This document shows, piece by piece, positions 32,747 to 45,499 of a DNA stretch of 64,000 nucleotides. Each line of letters starts with the position of its first letter. Position 1 is the first letter of the stretch. Below the pieces are notes generated by a model. The model was not told the DNA's origin, ran no database searches, and worked only from the letters and a program-made list of their open reading frames with translations. Made by a program: the position numbers and the translations under genes. Origin of the DNA: Sipunculus nudus (Eukaryota; Annelida; Sipuncula; Golfingiida; Sipunculidae); assembly GCA_026874595.1 (NCBI GenBank), contig CM049322.1, positions 3,021,900 through 3,085,899 of the forward strand. The letters are read 5' to 3'.

Positions 32747-34250
32747 TGCCACACCGGTATAAATCTAGACAGACGATCTAGGAGACACTGCTTGGCCAGA
32801 GCGAGTGTGCTTAACTTGTACCTGTCTATCCGTGGCACATATATATAATCATGCCATATCTGTCACTTTATCAATGACTGATGCCAAACCTTGTTTTACA
32901 ACTTGAATGTATTTTGCTAGAGTCCTGTTTGTGGGCCGTGCGTGCCATGACATGTAAGGATGATAAGTATGCCTGTATATGATCAGATGTGTTATAAATA
33001 CCACGCCAATCTTTCTATTCAGCAAAGACTACGACATAGGCCGATGACTACTCAATACTATTACTTTAGACCCTGGCAGCTTGTACCCCCTTGTATAACG
33101 TAACGGATAGTACATCGATCCACTTTGTAAAGTAGAGGAACATAGTATACTGAGCAGCCTATACGATACTATTAATTTACAGAGTACCAAGTGAAAATTT
33201 GCCTGGTGGTCCTTTTTAGATGGTCCTTGTTGCATGTGTCTTTCAGCAAGTCTTATTGTCGATGGTGCATTTATATTGCTTGACAAACTGAGGACATGGG
33301 ATCTTTTCTTATGAATCATATATCTTACCTTTATGTTGAAATGAACGATTTTGGCGTGTTAAGGATATAATGAATGATTTAAAATGCAATAAATGAGATT
33401 AATAAATAAGGAGTCTTAATCTCTTCTGGGCTAGACAGGTAGTGGTTCCTGAGGACAGGAGGGCATGCTCCCTGTCCCCCCTGTGGATATATAGTAAATT
33501 TTTGTAATTAACATCAGTAGCAGCTATTACATTGATTGCGTCAATAACAATATTTGTCTTAAAATTATGTGATGGACCCTACAGCTTATTATATCATTGT
33601 ATCCTGTATATAATCCATTTAAACGTTAATTGTGCTTTAGATTGTGCTGAACTGTTTGTATGGTATTGGCTCCTCTAATTGACTAGTTTATCTCAGCAGT
33701 TGCTTTGAACGATATACTTATAAACTGACCATTCAACCCAATTATATGCAAAATTGAGTAAGGATACACAGGACAACCATTATGTGTAGGGGACAGTGAA
33801 TATTGAGTGAGGATACACAGGACTACCATTATGTGCAGGGGACAGTGAGTATAGAGTGAGGTTATACAGGACAGCCGTTATGTGTAGGGGACAGTGAGTA
33901 TTGAGTGAGGTTATACAGGACAACCGTTATGTGTGTGGGACAGTGAGTATTGAGTGAGGTTATACAGGACAGCCGTTATGTGTATGGGACAGTGAGTATT
34001 GAGTGAGGTTATACAGGACAGCCGTTATGTGCAGGGGATAACAGAAAATGATAACAATATATCTGAATAGGCTCTCAGTTAGCCAGGAAGAGGTTAAGAA
34101 GGCCGGGGATTATGCTCACTCTGGCCTACTTGTGGGCTTGTAGTATAGTATGCTGCAGACCGGGCACCAAAAACGGTCAGATTAGCTATGATTTAATTTA
34201 GTAAAGGCTGTACCAGAAAACCAGCCCTTCAATCAAATTCATTGATTCAT
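32747..34250. repeat. Segmental duplication block B (partner 26531-28046)
   Basis: It is collinear with block A from 'CTGCCACACCGGTATA' onward, including the TATA-like box and the 49-bp minisatellite. The equivalent of the signal-peptide exon (left of 32747) is replaced by unrelated sequence without an ATG. Similarity ends abruptly at ~34250, where a dispersed element with 'GGCGCCACCTGTATTTTTTT' begins. Confidence 0.85.
33760..34040 (+). repeat. ~49-bp minisatellite, block B
   Basis: About six units of 'CCATTATGTGTAGGGGACAG' followed by 'TGAGTATTGAGTGAGGTTA'; homologous to 27590-27795. Confidence 0.85.
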
Positions 34251-34251
34251 T

Positions 34252-35190
34252 CAGGCGCCACCTGTATTTTTTTCTGTTTTTGATTCAATTTATTACCTGC
34301 ATTTTGAGACTGTCAATTAAATTGATATGATCAGATTCGCAAATGTAGTTTCATCTGTGTCCTGAAACATTGTGTTGTTTATAAGGGCCCTGCTTGAATA
34401 AGCTGTTGCCCTATATTAACCACCCTCTCTATCCATCTGTTCGTATGTTAATTTTTCTTTGCAGGTATGTCCATCAAATTCTTTTCCAGATGATAACAGT
34501 TTGGATTGACCTATGGATTTCAAATTTGACTTATATATGGCCCACCTCTGACACAAGAACTTTCTTAATTTTGGGGTCATGAAGTCAATGGTGAAGGTCA
34601 CCGGACCCACCTATTTAGAAAGATTACCATTACATTTAAAGCCAGACCTCAAACCCTCTCTCATGCACGTATAGCTGGAGAGCCAACAGGGGAAGAACCT
34701 GCTTGCGTTTGGGGTCACAAGGTCAAAGGTCAAATTCACCAAGGCCATATGTCCACAAATTAGTTTCCAGATTATAACGCCAGTATGGATGGAAATATCG
34801 GTTTCAAACTCGAATTATGTATGGCCGTCCACTTAAGTGAGAACTCTAGCTATAGACTTTTGGGTCAAAGATCAAGGTCACAGGACCGTCTTCTTCAAAA
34901 AGATTGTAGATGCATTTTAAGCCAAACTTTTCATCGTAAACCTTCCGTCTTCCACGTGCGGCAACAACAAATAGGGGAGGGGAAGGTTCCGTTTGATTTT
35001 GGGGTAAACATGTCAATGGCCAAGGTCACAGGGCACATCTATTCATAAATTAGTTTATGGATGAATAATCCAGGTTGAGTTTACAGGTTGGCTACAAACT
35101 GATCACAGGACCCATGTTTTGAAAAAGCTCATAAACCTAACCTTATTGACAAAATTTAATTCAGCTGAGACCAATGGGTCCCTAGTTTAA
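34252..35190 (+). mobile_element. Truncated dispersed element with the TCAGCTGAG tail
   Basis: It begins at 'GGCGCCACCTGTATTTTTTTC' without a hairpin head and holds degenerate ~200-bp repeats built on 'TTTTGGGGTCATGAAGTCAATG' and 'GGTCAAGGTCACAGGACC'. It ends TCAGCTGAGACCAATGGGTCCCTAG (35161-35185), the tail of the hairpin-headed family. It interrupts duplication block B. Confidence 0.55.
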
Positions 35191-35559
35191 GGAGAGATTT
35201 GGTTCATTGATTGTTGGTAGAGTCATAGAAAGCATAAGTTGGTCTTGTGGCCAATAGTAAGCCTATTTCAAACTGAAGGCCTCAATATTCTTCTTCTGTA
35301 AAACTTTTGTTTCAACTTATGTAACATGGCGCAAGAATTACTATTAGATGGCCTTTGTTCAATTTTACTTAATTTTACTAATTTTGCAGAAGTATTGGAA
35401 CTTTACCAAGGAAATACTTTGTGCGATACTTTGGTTATCGTAGCTTATAGATTTATTGTATAAACAAACTGAGCTCTTCGGGTATATAAGTAGATATGTT
35501 TAGACAACAAATAATTGGTGTCTTTGGTCAGCCAAGTGCACCTGACTCAAGGGAAATAA

Positions 35560-36163
35560 TGTGTCGGACTGAACTGTCATGTCCATGCGTCTTTCACGAC
35601 TTTCTCTGGTGTCACCACCTACAGTGATTTTTGCACAGTGTATGTCCCTGCTTGTTTCTGAGAGAGGATCTGATATATCAGCTAGATATCTGTACATCTC
35701 GGATAGGTCAAATATATACAAGACCTGTGGCAAGCTACAATTGTTTAGGTTTTCATAGATCTGTGTACATAACTCAAGAGTTGTTTGAAGTACGCCCCTG
35801 AAATGTTGCATGTTCATACATCTTTAATAGCTTTCTTATACACAAACTTTGTGGTGCCATCTACAATCGGTTTTGTGTTGTGTGCATCCATGTCGCTATT
35901 TCAGTAGTGAAATTTGTAAATTTGTGTAATTAGCACTAGAACTTATTTCAGTTTTAGTTTAATGTTTGTTGTTATTTATTTCAGAAATCGAATGTGTATT
36001 ATGAGGCTTAGCTCATATCCATTGTATAACTTACAATCACATCAGCCAACAATGGCCTATATTACCTCTTCCTGTCAGACTTCTATCTCCATTTATTATT
36101 GTTTTAAATATTTACCTTCTAGGTCACCTTCAGCTGAGCACTGTGACCATGGGTCCCTTGTTC
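35560..36163 (+). mobile_element. 3' fragment of a hairpin-headed family element
   Basis: 'GGTGTCACCACCTACAGTGA', 'TTTTTGCACAGTGTATGTCC' and 'GTGCCATCTACAATCGG' match the right half of element copy 2 (5350-6000). The tail is CAGCTGAGCACTGTGACCATGGGTCCCTTG at 36131-36160. No head is seen. Confidence 0.55.
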
Positions 36164-38880
36164 ATATTTTATGTAGGATATTGTTTAATCTGATGCTTAT
36201 GAGAACCCTGCTTTTTAACAATGTCAGGCATGACCATGCTGTGATTAGTCAAAGGTTGAATAGTCCTGGTTCTTCGCCCACATATGGTCAGGGTGTGCTG
36301 TATTGCTTGAAGAAGATTGGCACAAATACTGTCAAAACTTATTTAGCTATAGTTGTCGAGTTTTCCATGTAGTGTAATGGTCAATTGTCTTTTTTTTGTT
36401 TTAGGTAAACAACAGAAAATGGAATATCTTGAGACAAATAGTCTAAATTTTAAGAACAAATAACTTGGATAACAGATACAAGGAGGCCAAGGATTAATAA
36501 ATGAAACCTTTTAGCTTTGTCTACAAAACTACATGGCAGAGAAATTGGTATACTTATTGATATTTTACAGAAAATTGTAATGATACGGAGCACGTAGGTC
36601 ACTGGAGGTAATAAATGGAACTGTTTTTTGGTCAAGTCTGTAGTATAAAGCACATGCGTGTTAGCATATTAAAAGAATGAGGTGTGGTTGAATGCAATGG
36701 CATGAAATGTTGCATGTCACATGATCTCACGTACATTCATCTCATTTTCTAGACTGATTGCGCTATCTCATATAGTGTGTATTATATTATTGCTTATCGG
36801 CTATCTCTATCATAGGTTTACCTAATTTAAGGGAAATTTTTTTTCTAATTATAAATCTTAAATAGTTACATAACACTGTTCTTTACGTTTTAGGCCCCTC
36901 TTTCATTTTCATCAGTGGTACAGTTATGCCCGACGATAATGCATTCGTATAATTAGGTTCATGTATACCTAAATAGGCGTGACCATGTTGTACATATTTC
37001 CTGGGCAGTTCAGGTATTTGTTTCCTGGGCATATTAGGTATTAATAGGGCAATGGGTCAATCTTTGAAGGACCCCTTTCGAAATTCGTGATTGCAGCCTG
37101 AAACTGATTGTTTGCTAAACCGTTAATAAGAACGTGAAAATAATAATATGTCAGAACATATAAAAACAGCATGCACTTAACTCTTTGGACAATAGCTTTC
37201 ATGAAAATGATACAGAATGATGCAGAATCTTACAGTGTGAAGTCTGCAAGACACTGCCATGATGACAACATATGGTGGTGTATAAACGAGGTAACCCTCG
37301 AGGTGTATTGTAACATACTGCACTGCATCCGAGATTGCAAATTTGTAAAAGCTTTATTGTATATAATATAAACATGTTCAATCGACTGCTTTCTGGATTT
37401 TAAATTACTTGGAGCAAATCTGGTGGTTTATAATATTTTGTCTTATTTGCAATTCTGATAGCAGCCAAGCGATGGATAAACTTTGTATAACTTAATCTTT
37501 AGTCCAATATTTGGCCATTGCATTTTTGTTTGTGCGGGTTTAATGACCACGTAAACTTCCTTTCCCTTTTAATAAGGTGATAGTTCAGATGTTTTTAAGA
37601 TCTCCCCCATGAAGTTTGAAAAATTTTGTTGAAATGCAGATCTTCGGACTTTTCTTTCCTATTTGTGCAATGATGTTGCGAGTAAATGACCATGAGACAA
37701 AAATCTGTCGTGTAACAGGGAGCCGAAAATGCGGAAATCCTGTAATTTATGCATTTTCATGGCATTGTGAGTGTTTGAATTTAGCTAGTTTAGGCAGTTT
37801 CCTTGGAGCAAGCCATGTGGTTTTTTAAATCAATGTTCAGTTTAAAAAACAAACGTGCACCATCAGTTTAATACGGTGTCCAAAAAAATGTCTCAAGATT
37901 TCTTTGAAATTTTTCAAATGGAAAAAATATTAAATATTTTGTAGTAATCAACCTTTTTTTCTCTCACTAATCCAATTTAAATTTCCTTAAAAATTTTCAA
38001 TAGAAAATTGTATATTTTTGTATTTTTTTCAGGTTAAGTCCAAATTCCTCGACGAAGGTCATAGTTATAGTTTCCAAGTTTCATCAAACAGACAATTTAT
38101 GAGGAATTTGTGTAAACATTGTTGAGGACAGTAAAATGAGGTATAATATGTAATCTGCATTTAGAAAGCAACACTTTAATATATTGCATCGCAAAATGAC
38201 ACCTGTGACAGTCTCCAGGATCTGTGTATGTATATCAAACATTCAACCCGAAACCTGTGGGGACTGTGGGGACTAAGCAGGTTGCAGACTAGCGTTGATT
38301 CGTTATATCATTATTAAATTACAAGAAAGTGCCTAAAGGCCTGCACTGCTGAATACAACTCTTTCTAGATTAATTAACCCGGATCAATAGGGTTAAGTTT
38401 GCTATTTTGGAGACTCCTAGCCCCCCCCCCCCCCCAATATATACAAAATTTCCCCTAATGTTGTAATTATAGAATAGTCCCCGTAATACTGGTATTTAGA
38501 TTAAATACATACATTGCACTGTCTAAGCTTTTTTTGTAGTACCAGCAAAATATTAATCTAAATAACAGTAGTTAATATTTCATATTAAATAAAATAACTT
38601 GTAAGATATTAATAAAATGATATTTGATTTACTTGAAAATTGATACAATATATATATAAAATATCCCCTTAATGATGTAATTAAAGGATGGTCCCCTTAA
38701 TACTGGTATTAAGGTTAAATATATACATTGGTCTATTTTAACTTTATGTCATATTTGCAAAATATTTATCTTAATATCGGACCTACCTGTTCAGTTTATC
38801 GCAAATTTAATCAGGAATTTTAAATAATAATGCATAATATGACTGGGTAAATATTCATCAATTTTTAATGTCAATTTGTT
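36164..38880. other. No supported gene
   Basis: AT-rich sequence with a C run at 38421-38435 and two local repeats ('CCCCTAATGTTGTAATTA' near 38454 and 'CCCCTTAATGATGTAATTAA' near 38666). Open frames here are short and lack splice or homology support. Confidence 0.5.
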
Positions 38881-38884
38881 TACA

Positions 38885-40400
38885 GGAATTTAAAGTTGGT
38901 ATTTTTAGAAAGCTACAAATAAAAAAAGCATCATCTTAATACATTTATTTTAACTGCAATTATAAATTCAAAAATATCTAATATTTAACCTTATAGGGAC
39001 ATCATCGAAGTACTGTTCAACACATCAGGTAAAATATAGTAATCTTGACTGGGATATGATAATATAGGGAATGTGTGCCTTAAAGATCAGATATCTACAA
39101 ATATACCCAATCTATGATAAAAAGGCATAAACACGAAACAAATATACATTTATAAGGTAAACTTCCTTCTGCAGAATATTTTCTTATTTTACTCCGGTGC
39201 AAGGCTTGAAATAAAATGCGTACGCTGCAACAGTAAGGCCGAGTCAGCTGTTATGTTCACAGAACACTGCAAATTTTACTTGTAGAGCTGTTCTATATGC
39301 GTGTGATCTGATTGGGTATAAGTAAACCGTACGATGAGCCTCATTCATTCACATCAACATGTCAGACTCTCACAACCCTGGTCGACAGGCAAAAAAAAAA
39401 AAATCCTTTTCACATTATTTACACTGCATGTTTACATTGGGGTTGTCGGGTATACTATTGTCGTGCTATCCGCGTCTATTAACCGATATTCATATTGAAC
39501 CTGAATACTAAAAAAAATATACTCTCATGCTTAAGGCCTTGTACCTGAGGACAACTTGTGTATGTAGGGTGAATCAAACGTACCTACATTTTATATAATT
39601 TTCTGAATTATTCTCGATATAGATCTCATAAGGTAAAGATCACAACCATCAACATCAGAAGAATATAGGTCTATACATGTCTAATTGTAGGGAGTTCATA
39701 TCGATATATTACCGAGTACAAAGGCATTATTCTGTAGTGATGAATCCTTTTTCCTACTTAGACTCCAATAACATGGTTTTTCAGTATTCGAGTAGGCAAT
39801 CGTTTGAATCATTGAGGAAAAGAAATTGTTGGATAAATAGCTATTATACTCTTATTTAACAGTAAAACAATATGAATACATAATAATATACATGTGTAAA
39901 TCACCATAAGGTAGAGCATGTTTTCGCAGGCTAATGATTAGCTCCTACCTGTTGTCTCATTAGGTAATTATTAGCTGTACTACAACTCAAGTGAATGCAA
40001 ACGTTAAAAAAATGGAAACACGTCTTACCTTGAGCTGAGGTTATAAGGTAGGGGAGAAAAGTGAGTAGAATTGAGCCGACCGCCATATTTGATATTTAGG
40101 TCAAGGAAGCCCCTGCCAATGTTTACCGTGGGACAATCGATCCTCGTTGTACGGACGTGTTACAAAACAACACTGAACAGAATTAAGGTCTGGTCTGTAA
40201 ACCTAATGAGTGATGATTGTAGTGCAGATTCAAATTAAACAAGAAATGGTAAATACAAATATGACCCTAAATCCATCAAACTGAATAAATTCTAATGGCG
40301 CCGGCACTGTCCAATAGTGCACGCAAAGTTTAGTCAACGGATCCCGGGAAACCCTGGGTGATTAAGCGCCATCTATCGGATATTGATAAATTAATGATAG
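38885..40400. repeat. Segmental duplication block C (partner 40960-43130)
   Basis: It shares collinear anchors with 40960-43130: 'ATTTTTAGAAAGC', 'TTATTTTACTCC', 'ACAACTTGTGTATGT', 'GGTCTATACATGTCTAATTG', 'TATCGATAT', 'CCGAGTACAAAGG', 'CGTCTTACCTTGAGCTGAGG' and 'GCGCCATCTATCGG'. Each copy carries one intact signal-peptide exon. Confidence 0.8.
40029..40086 (-). CDS. Signal-peptide first exon, candidate 3
   Basis: An ATG at 40086 opens MAVGSILLTFLPYLITSAQ and the exon ends G|GTAAGACG, phase 1. Its paralogue at 42744-42801 has the same length and donor, with 12 of 19 residues identical by eye and differences concentrated in the hydrophobic core. Retention of frame, start and donor in both copies suggests selection after duplication. 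The nearest lectin exon in phase is more than 21 kb away. Confidence 0.68.
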
Positions 40401-40959
40401 AGTGTGCAGTTTCACCAAAATATGTCATCTCAAATAAATGAAAATGGTTATTTTGCAGTTAGGGCTAACATATATTTACAATTTTAATGATATTAACACC
40501 GCCCAGCTTTTTGTTTCTTATAGGGATATGCGTGTGAACAGTGTATTTTGTATAACATTGTATTTCCATACTATGTTTGAGCAAATAATAAAAAGAAAGG
40601 TTTTACTTTATACCATTGTCTTATACAGTTATACTACTCAAAGATCATCCACTCTAAATAAAATAAAATATACTTTTGTATTGATGTATTTGATGCGGAT
40701 GTTTTTTTTCTATGGGAGTAACCCCGGTAGTTAATGTATATGTAATAGAAATAATAATTAAGAGAATTTCCATATAACGTATAACAATCAAAATATTACT
40801 TTACCATGAGCATGTTTCTGTTAAATAATGAAAATTAACATCCGTGTCACTGGTGGCTACACGTTCAGTTTGTTGATCATTCAATTAAAAAAGTGGAATT
40901 TCCATAATGGGACTGGAATATCTGGTTGCTGGGTAAATCTTCTACTTTTTTTCAGGAGT

Positions 40960-43130
40960 GTCAAGTCTATATTTTTAGAAAGCCATTAATAATTTGAAAC
41001 AACTTAATACATTAAGTTAACTGTAATTATGATAAATTAGGTCTATTTTTTTTATAACCTGAAAATGAGAAGAAAATAAAGAAATAAAATCCCAGTGTAA
41101 TTTTTAATGGAAAACTATGCGCGACTGATTTCGCGCAAATCCATAAAAAATGCAATACCACAAAACCAAATTAAAATTGGAGATGTTCTCTCAGAGAGTG
41201 AAGTAACTCATTGCCCATGTGATGGTACTGTCACAAATAAAGCCGTATCACCCACAAAATTTAATTAATTGTTCCTTGTATCTTTACCAAATCACTCAGA
41301 AAATTTCATGAAAATCCGTAAATAACTTTTTGAGTAATGATGCTAACCAACAAACAAAAACCTGGCCCCTGCCCCTTGGCTTAGGTAATAAGGCGGAACT
41401 ACCAGTGTCTTGGATAGGTAAATTGCGGGATTGAAACTTCGTTTATTTTGAGTGTTTACCAGTTTCCTTTTTGGAGATTCCACTTTGAGATAAGGATGTT
41501 AGTAATGCCTTACCTTATATAATGTTATTCAGACCAAATAAATATTTCAATATGAAATGCTTAGAAAAAAATATAGATTGCACTGACTGACAACTTCTGG
41601 TGTTTGATCGAAAAAATGAAAGCAGAATAGATACATAATGAAAATACATACACAAAAATATTCATGCAATACTTCCCAATAATCTTTAAAAATATTTTAT
41701 ATGATAACTCTATATAATGACAAACACTAGTCAGCAGACTCAGCACATCATGCCATAAATAGTGATCATGCTTGCAATGTAATTATACGAGGAACGTGGA
41801 ACTGAATCATCAGATACCGTCAGATATACCCCAACTATGAAGAAAAGGTGCAAAAAAATATATACAATTTAATTTTATCAGCTTAACTTTCTGCTTTAGA
41901 ATATTTTCTTATTTTACTCCCACACCAGCCTTGAACTAATGCGCGCACACCACAATAATAAGGAAGAGCCAGCCGATAAGTCCACATGAAGCTGCAAATT
42001 GTACCTGCCGAGCGGCTCTTTGTGAATGTGATCAGGTAGGGCATAAGTAAACAGTGCAATGAGCCTCGGTCGTTTATGTGTTGTCATTCAACCTTTTTAT
42101 AAGCGTGGTAGACGCTTTTCGTATTATTTACATAGCTTACATTGGCGACGTCGTGTTTACTGACATGCATTCGTGTACGAGTCTATTAACTGTCGTTCAT
42201 ATTGAACCTGAATAATAAGAGAAACATAGACATGCTCAAGGTCGTGTGTCTAAGAGACAACTTGTGTATGTCTGGTGAAATAAACACACCTACATTTGAT
42301 ATCACTTCCTTAATTTTTCTCCATATATATTTAGTTACGTAAAGAGCACAACCATTTACAAAAAAGGAATATAGGTCTATACATGTCTAATTGTGTAGGG
42401 ATCATATCGATATACCCCGAGTACAAAGGTGTAATTATATAGAGATCAAACTTATTTTCTTGGCGTGTATATATACTGACATGGTGTGTCCGTAATCCAG
42501 TAAGCAAACATCTGATGGCATTATTTACAAATGGATGCTACAAAGGGTTAGAAAGATTAAAACTGAAAAATCGCTATAAGTACCTATTTAACAGAAAAAC
42601 AAAATGACTTCATTATAATAAGTTCAATTCTCACAAAAGAGCAAGCAGGATTTTGCATGAAAGTGATTCGTCTCATCAAGTAATAATCAACTATACTACA
42701 AACTGAAATGAAGAAAACATAACAAAGTTGAGAAACGTCTTACCTTGAGCTGAGGTGATAACGTGGAGGAGGAAGGCAAGTAGAATTGAGCAGGCCGCCA
42801 TGTTTGACAGTTTGGTCGACGAAACGCTGGCTTTTGCTTGCCTATGAACAGTAGATTCTAAGTGTTGCGGATATGTTACAATGCAAAACTGACCAGAATG
42901 TTAGCTTCCCTGGTGTATAAAGCCAGGTTGATGATTGTATCTCCAATCCACATTTAACAAGAAATGCTAAATTCCAGTATCACCCCAAAAACAGGGAACC
43001 GAAAAAATCCTAATATGGCGACAGCCATCTGGCTCTAATATGGTTCAACAGCGCACGCAATATCTAATCAAAGAGCCCGGGAAACCCCGTCGTTTTAGCG
43101 CCATCTATCGGTTAATGATATAAAACACAA
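40960..43130. repeat. Segmental duplication block D (partner 38885-40400)
   Basis: Right-hand copy of the pair. It is longer, with extra unique sequence at ~41050-41450 that includes 'AAATTTCATGAAAATCCGTA' and 'ACCAACAAACAAAAA', a word pair common at the ends of invertebrate repeats. A further partial repeat of 'GAGC..GGGAAAC.CCGT' and 'GCCATCTAT' occurs at 43140-43180. Confidence 0.75.
42744..42801 (-). CDS. Signal-peptide first exon, candidate 4
   Basis: An ATG at 42801 (context AAACATGGCGGCC) opens MAACSILLAFLLHVITSAQ and the exon ends G|GTAAGACG, phase 1, 58 bases. It has a strong hydrophobic core and an SAQ end suited to signal peptidase. Paralogue of 40029-40086. It is the most upstream of the series. 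Confidence 0.7.
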
Positions 43131-43729
43131 CGCATGCAATAAACGAGCTTGGGAAACACCGTGGCCATCTATTGATCAATGAAATTACACTTAATATAAA
43201 CGAAATTGTACAATTTGATACAAACATGTAATTTTAGATAAATAAACAAATGTATAATTTGCGGTTAAGGCTCACATTTATTTAATAATTTTAACAATGT
43301 TAATATTGCTCAGCAATTTGCTTCTCGTCACCAATGCGTTTGAACTAATATTTTGTATATCAACGTAGTATCCGTTTTTTATGTATAACAATGAATTATC
43401 CATTTATGCATTATATTAATAAAATACCAAATCACTGTTGTCTGTCTTTTTATATTTATTACTACTTTGTGGTTAATTTATAGTAAGTTAAATGGGCTGA
43501 TATAAAACTCTAGTGTAGAAACGTGTTGAAACGTTAATTAGGACAGAAAAATGTTAAACAGCTATTTATATATAGTAGGAATCTGGAGGAGGTGAGATGG
43601 CTTTAAGCTACAACTTCACATACGCCACACTTACCATACATGAGTGTAACCCTGCAACACCGGCAGCGACCTCACCAGGTCCTGTCCGAGAAGAGCAACA
43701 GCACCCACGACCTCAAGACCCGAACACAA

Positions 43730-44095
43730 ACCTGCCGACACCAACATAATTGGCAGTATGACGCCCACTGCGACACGTCTCCAAACACCAACATCATCGG
43801 GAGGATGACGCCCACTGTGAACGTCTCCAAACACTAACATCATAGGCAGTATGACGCCCACTGCCAACGTCTCCAAACACCAACATTATCTACAGGAAGA
43901 CGCCCACCTCGAGCGTCTCCAAACACCAACATCATCTGTAGGACGACGCCCACCTCGAACGTCTCTAAACACCAACATCATCGGCAGTATGACGCCCACT
44001 GCGAACGTCTCCAAACACCAACATCATCGGTTGGACGACGCCCACCTCGAAAGTCTCCAAAACCAACATCATCGACAGGATGCCCACCAAAGTCT
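43730..44095 (+). repeat. 46-bp minisatellite, about 7-8 units
   Basis: The unit runs 'CGTCTCCAAACACCAACATC' to 'GTATGACGCCCACTGCGAA'. The anchor CGTCTCC (CGTCTCC or CGTCTCCA) recurs at 43776, 43822, 43868 and 43914, exactly 46 bases apart. Two flavours alternate, '...CACTGCGAA' and '...CACCTCGAA'. Frames through it shift every unit; I do not call it coding. Confidence 0.92.
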
Positions 44096-44242
44096 CCCGC
44101 TCTAGCCATCCAATACAATACAATAACAGGAAAGGCCAGGCCCCTCCCAGACTCCAACTATCACGAAAAACACGGATGACTTGGGATCCAGGGATTTGGA
44201 GGTTTAACTTACAATGGACCCACAGTTGGCTGTCTGTCCACT

Positions 44243-44245
<3 letters not shown>

Positions 44246-44299
<54 letters not shown>
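44246..44299. repeat. (TA)n microsatellite
   Basis: About 27 uninterrupted AT dinucleotides. Confidence 0.97.
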
Positions 44300-44301
<2 letters not shown>

Positions 44302-44479
44302 CCAAAAAGAACCTTCAGAGTACCTTTCAAAAGTATGGTGATCAAGTAGAATTGGGGAAACCCTGAATATAAAACTGAAAGTAGCCCCTTTGAAAAACAT
44401 TTAGCCGGGTCCTGCCTTTTGCCCAGAGTAATGCACAGAAAATGTAAAATACAAAACTTATGCATGTTGACACTTTCGT

Positions 44480-44820
44480 TACGACACTGGTAGAAGACAC
44501 ATTTATCCCCTGAGACTAATACTCCCTTGAGAGAAATACCTATTGACATACATGTACTTCCTGGGACAAATACTAACAGATAAATGTACCCATTGAGAAA
44601 CATGCCGGCGGACATATTACCCCCCCCCCCCCACTAAATATCGTCCGACAAATTTACTCAGACAAATGGCCTTGGACATATTTACCCCTGAGACAGATAC
44701 CGTCTGACACATTTATATATATATTTCTTGAGAAAAATACCCACGGACATAACCACAAGGGTCAATACCTTTCGGAGGTTAACCCCCCCCCCCCCCTCGC
44801 GGACATTTAACCACCCGCTA
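44480..44820 (+). repeat. Degenerate short-period repeat with C runs
   Basis: Loosely repeated words of about 17-20 bases, such as 'CTGAGACTAATACTCCC', 'TTGAGAGAAATACC', 'TGGGACAAATACTAAC', 'GGACATATTTACCCC' and 'TGAGACAGATACC'. Two C runs (44620-44632 and 44783-44796) arise from the 'ACCCC' part of the unit. Confidence 0.6.
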
Positions 44821-45270
44821 TATAGATTCTAACATATGTATAAGTTCAGGACTAATAATTTAATAATCTATGTTTTTATATGCGCTAGGGTCGTTTTCAT
44901 TTTTAATTTTGAACCTCATTTAATCATTCTTAAATATTGATAAAATACTGATTGAGAACTTAACATATTTAAAGATGCTGCGATATACTGTGGGCTTCAG
45001 ATCTTATGGCCCTCTGCCAGAACCCCAGCCCCCCCCCCCCCCCCCCCCCCTTCCTTCTTTTGCCTACCTGTCCGCCGATGATAATGTAAAATTATAATAT
45101 AAACACATGAAAAAAAGTAAATTATAAAACTATTTAAAGTTATATATGCTTGCTTCGTGAATTGAGTGGTTGCTATCGGTCCCTTAAAGCATTCCCCATT
45201 CACAATCCAGGGAGGAGCTGAGCGCCAACCCTCACCCCATGAGATAATAAAAATATTCACTTATTTATTT

Positions 45271-45493
45271 TACATGGATTGTACAAATAGTTATAATAAC
45301 TAATCGTGGCACTCTCCCTGGCTCAGGTTGTGGCGTCCTGTAGACTGTAGTGGTGGAGGAAACTGGAGAATCCGGAGAAAACCACCGGCCTTTGACGGGC
45401 ATCTACAGCCCACTCTCATAGCCACGCCGGAGATCGAACCCGGTCGACAGCGGAGAGAGCCGAGCGTTTTACCACTCGACTGTCCAGGCCCCA
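45271..45493 (-). mobile_element. tRNA-derived SINE, minus-strand copy
   Basis: Read on the minus strand: 'GGGGCCTGGACAGTCGAGTG', 'AAAACGCTCGGCTCTCTCC', the B box GGGTTCGATC, 'GCCCGTCAAAGGCCGGTGG', 'TTCTCCGG', and the end 'TAACTATTTGTACAATCCAT'. It matches the copy at 25805-26020 over its length and keeps a better 3' part ('CCTCCACCACTACAG'). Confidence 0.85.
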
Positions 45494-45499
45494 TGTTCT

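Noticed and set aside
32632-32838. Replacement signal-peptide exon in block B
   Set aside because: The 68-codon minus frame there overlaps the promoter block and has neither a hydrophobic N-terminal signal nor a GTAAG donor.
42916-42921. TATA box for the 42.8-kb signal exon
   Set aside because: TATAAA is on the plus strand, opposite to the exon, and the duplicate at ~40190 does not keep it.
43631-43640. Another phase-matched first exon ending at GTAAGTG
   Set aside because: A donor-like sequence exists, but the frame leading to it crosses the 46-base minisatellite, has the wrong phase, and has no signal-like start.
43965-44615. 216-codon minus frame
   Set aside because: It runs through a 46-base minisatellite, a (TA)n tract giving an Ile-Tyr repeat, and degenerate repeats; no coherent protein.
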